DNA of 64,000 nucleotides from Phycomyces blakesleeanus NRRL 1555(-) (lineage: Eukaryota > Mucoromycota > Mucoromycetes > Mucorales > Phycomycetaceae): NCBI RefSeq assembly GCF_001638985.1, contig NW_017265144.1, positions 124,001 through 188,000 of the forward strand. The letters are read 5' to 3'. Positions 60,701 through 64,000 of this stretch are shown piece after piece; position 1 is the stretch's first letter, and every line of letters begins with the position of its first letter. The notes under the pieces are model-generated. The model saw only the letters and a program-made list of their open reading frames with translations, had not been told where the DNA came from and made no database searches. Both the position numbers and the translations under genes were made by a program.

Positions 60701-61878
60701 CGTGTGATTAATTTACGGTTGGCTGGAGTTTGTAGATCTGGTGGTAGAGATGCAGAGCTCTTTATGGATGAATTGGATTTATTTGAATTTGGAGAAGCTA
60801 TAAGCAAAAAGGTCTTCCACAACTCCTCTAGTCTTGTTTCATCGTCCATGATTTGTTTAGAGCTTAAATCCTGTTCCGGAGCCAAATCTTGTCCAAGAAC
60901 GAGGCCCATCTTAACTTCAATCTCACTCTCGGTTTTATCTTTAGGCTCCGTATCTCTCTCCTGGCGAGAGATTTGCTTACGACCTCGTCCTGGAAGGTAG
61001 TTCCTGCCTCGCTTTGGTTTTCTTCCATGATCTTGTGGAGGGTGTGGTGATTGAAGGGAGTACCAAAACGGCTAAATAACAATGCAAACAATGTCTGTCA
61101 GCGCTGGGTTATTTCTGTATTTGTCCATATCTGGCAATTATATCACTCTTTTTTTTTTTGGTAACTCCTGTCTCGTTATGTATAATTATATAATTATATA
61201 TATATATATATATCACTCTATCATTGTTTGATATTTTTTTCTTAGCCACTCAAACTTACTTGGTTTGCTGGATTGTCATACATAACCACCTGTTGCTCAG
61301 CAAACAATTGCTCAAACGGCAATTGAAGTTGCCCCAAAAGGACCGATCTAAACCGATCCTTTTCGTACACAATGACAGTAAGGCCCAAGGACCATAACCG
61401 ACGACGACGGCGCTGCTGCTTCTGTCCGTTGAAGGCCCCAGCAATTCGTGCAAGAGGAATATCAAAAACGCATAGCCACTCGGGGCTCACAGACTTTTTT
61501 ACGACATTTGTTCGTTGTCGCTGTCCAGCACAGCTTACCATAGCATATGAATTAAGAGTCGTATCCTATTATTGACACTTAGCATCATCATCTTTCTAGG
61601 CTCTTACTCACCTCCTTATCATCAGACAGTAGTTTGGCCCGATTGATGCTGACGCGAAGGGATAATCGGGAGAGATCGTGTGTGATGGCGATGTCAGATA
61701 ACGTCTGGCTAGATGATGATTGGGTCATGGGGGTTGCCACTGAATTGGCCTCTGATTTGGGCGGAATGCTTGGCGTTCGTCTTCTTTGTGGAATGAGCCA
61801 TTTCGCAGAGGGTTTGTAAAACAAACGGAACCGGCCCTGAGAAGTAGGTGCAATGGTCTGATCGGGCGAATCAGTCAT
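57765..61878 (-). CDS. PSD2: Phosphatidylserine decarboxylase with C2 domains and EF-hand (PSD2 type), 1130 aa
   Basis: Converts phosphatidylserine to phosphatidylethanolamine on endomembranes. Nine exons: 61878-61612, 61565-61260, 61071-60510, 60414-59151, 59063-59009, 58936-58807, 58736-58343, 58251-58162 and 58089-57765; the 3393 bases keep one frame. First C2 domain: [33 protein letters not shown]. Second: [44 protein letters not shown]. An EF-hand loop [12 protein letters not shown] follows, then a very acidic insert and a [10 protein letters not shown] zinc-like motif. The decarboxylase domain has [10 protein letters not shown] and the self-cleavage/pyruvoyl site FGGSTLVV (GST). It ends at SATSQICQ. 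Long Arg-rich stretches ([10 protein letters not shown]) could bind membranes. Confidence 0.9.
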
Positions 61879-61879
61879 T

Positions 61880-63940
61880 GGTGATGTTTGAGGATTATCG
61901 CTACTTGAGGAATTGTGTCCGAGGGGAACTTTGTGGTTGGGTCGAATTGGTTCTGATATGTTGAGCAGGGAGGGTGTGTTGAGATTCGCGCGTTTGAAGA
62001 AGAAGAAGAGAAAGACGTGAATTGATGATTAAGCGATCAGGCTACCTTTTAGGCTGGTAGAATGGGAATAAAAAAAAAAGAAAAGAAAAAAGGAGGAGAA
62101 TGAACAATTGAATTCTGTGTGGTACAGATCCTTGGACAGATTCATCTTCTACTTTCAACCTTCCAGCAGTGTGATATTGATTGTAGATGAAGTGATAACC
62201 ATACTTTCTTCTTCTTGTCTTTATATTGATAGATACCCTATCAAATAGTACTAAATTCACTATATATGTATCTCATCTGCTGAACAAAAGATCAATTAAG
62301 TTGATTGGACATTACAGGGCGTCCTTTTGGCAAATCTATCTCATAAACCCTTGAGCATAAAGCATCATAGCATGTGGCTGTGTGGCCGGTTGAATCATTA
62401 CACCGATATGTTTAGAATGAAAATAATTATGATAATTATAATAATTATAATAATATTCCTCATCCATTTAACCAGTTTTGATACCAAGCCATTGAGTTAA
62501 ATAGGTGTCTTAATACCTCGCCATTAAAGTCAACAAGACTTATGGTTGTACCAACAAATCCTCCTAGCTTTTTTTTACTTACAGTATCGACCTGCCTTTT
62601 AAAAGAAAAAAAAATTAAAAGCATTGTTGATATATCGCGGATATTATTGCTATTCTTATTTACACTTTCTTGTCTTGCGAGGAATGCATTTACAAGATAC
62701 TGTTACTTCGATGGTTAAGATCATAATTATAATGGCCTTTAACTTGATATCCCACATGTCCGCACCCAACAAACCACAAACACCATACGCATCTTTGTTT
62801 TGCCTCATATGGTGTTAAAGCTTTGCGCCTTTTTAAACAAAAATTAAACTTGTGTCCGGCATATAATCTATTTGGATCTCTTCAAAAAAAAAGAAGAAAA
62901 GAAGAAGCTGACCTGAGATAGTAACAAGTTTTTTTTTCTTATTTAAAGATGTAATGCTTATATAATACATCAGTATCAGTGTCAGCATCGTAATCATCAG
63001 CAAAGGTCTTGATTTTTTTTTTAAAAAAAAAAGAAAAATCATAATTATAGAAACACATTACATATTTGTGCCTTCAGTAACATATGTTTTTAATATGGTA
63101 CTCTTCTAAATCCCAAATATTGAAACATAATATTACCATTCATCAGAACAATAAAGTATTAGCCGCTTATAAATCTCTACATACTACAAAACCAAGAGTA
63201 CCAAACTCGATAGAATTTCTTTCTATATTAATCAGCAAGCAATGTATAGGTATCTTGATGGTTTTTAAATAAATTTATATAATATACAAGGCCCGAGAGA
63301 GGTTCCGCTACTAGCACCATAATGCTTTATACTATACCCCTTCACGGATAGCTAGACTTATTAAATGTAAACTTTGCAGTTCTTTTCTCTAACAATGTAT
63401 TTTTGGTTTCATGTACAAGTAAATGTAGTACAGGGTGAATCCTAAACTTTAAGGAGGCTTTTTTTTCTTTCTTTCAGGTTCTTTAAAAATAAAAGCGGTT
63501 TATTTTGTCTTTTTCTTTCTAGTACACAGTTGGTCAAGGGTTTGGCAGACCTGGGTGTCCGTGCTTTGGCCAGAATCGGTAATTTAATATCTAATTCATC
63601 AAGTAAAATACAAAGAAAAGAAAAAAGCATAAAAGTTTATGTATCTATCTATCTTTTCTCTTTTGGAATTGAATACATAGTCTACTTTTACTAAGCAAGA
63701 TACTACTGATACACAAAGGTATATTCTAGACTGAATCAAAGAATAGACCTTGTTTTCTTTTAAGGATCTTTATTTTATTTTTTAATGGTGGCCACATTAG
63801 AAATATCATTGTACTCAAACAAGAATTTCACTTTAAGTAATACACAATAAAGGCAAAAAGAAAAGAAAGACTCCTATAATTTATACTCAAAATATATCTT
63901 TATCCTCGTATATCTCCAAAATATAAGCTTTCTTTTTTCC
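61880..63940. other. AT-rich intergenic region with one exon-like island
   Basis: 61880-62030 is the leader of the decarboxylase gene; the frame is closed by a TAA upstream with no earlier ATG. Beyond that no gene is evident. An island at 63522-63579 is exon-like (TTTCTAG acceptor; QLVKGLADLGVRALARIG; donor G/GTAATT) but stands alone. Confidence 0.45.
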
Positions 63941-63947
63941 ATTACAA

Positions 63948-64000
63948 TGGGTTTTCACGACTACCATCTTCCTTTGGTTGTTCCGACCCCTGGAAGATCC
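63948..64000 (+). CDS. Possible start of a gene leaving the window
   Basis: A pyrimidine-rich stretch (CTTTCTTTTTTCCATTACA) precedes an ATG opening a frame MGFHDYHLPLVVPTPGRS that is still open at the end of the window. GC content rises here as in other coding starts. No family can be named from 18 residues. Confidence 0.3.

Noticed and set aside
1..64000. CRISPR array, tRNA or rRNA genes
   Set aside because: No direct-repeat/spacer structure of that type, no cloverleaf with A and B boxes, and no conserved rRNA segments were found by eye. The 11-18 kb array has no unique spacers.

Overview
The window looks like a chromosomal piece of an early-diverging fungus, most likely Mucoromycota (a Mucorales-type mould such as Phycomyces). 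This is inference. Protein-coding genes carry many short GT-AG introns of roughly 50-150 bases. Intergenic DNA is very AT-rich, while highly expressed genes such as the Ssb-type Hsp70 prefer C-ending codons. The gene set (Whi2-like, PDK-type kinase, PSD2-type decarboxylase, questin-oxidase-like, arrestin adaptor, MATH-BTB) fits a fungus. All exon models were built by eye from splice signals, reading frame and family knowledge; no alignment was run.

Layout. 1-1815 (-): 5' part of an alpha-arrestin adaptor gene that leaves the window. 6.2-8.4 kb (+): a decayed MATH-BTB gene; its intact paralogue lies at 32.66-34.71 kb (+). About 11.05-17.93 kb: a tandem array of roughly 60 degenerate ~107-bp units, each resembling a mini-exon plus mini-intron. 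17.9-19.9 kb: coding relics, a short tandem repeat and a broken mariner-type transposase. 20.3-21.9 kb: low-complexity repeats. 22-26.8 kb: a GC-richer island with an orphan 576-codon ORF (-). 30.6-31.1 kb: two copies of an apparently structured non-coding RNA whose stems co-vary. 31.6-31.9 kb: a MITE-like element.

36.3-45.3 kb is the housekeeping part: TAF13 (-), a Whi2-like stress regulator (-), ribosomal protein eS6 (-) and the ribosome-associated Hsp70 Ssb (+). 46.1-47.2 kb has a C2H2 zinc-finger gene (-). 51.5-61.9 kb is a denser block: a mitochondrial PDK/BCKDK-family kinase (+), a questin-oxidase-like enzyme (-), an Oca/Siw14-type phosphatase-like protein (+) and a large C2-domain phosphatidylserine decarboxylase (-). 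Genes sit in convergent or divergent pairs, with no metabolic cluster visible. eS6 and Ssb share a translation role, and the Whi2-like and arrestin genes would act in nutrient and stress signalling.

The three most interesting items are the paired structured RNA, the intron/exon-like tandem array, and the MATH-BTB pair with a homogenised 3' half.
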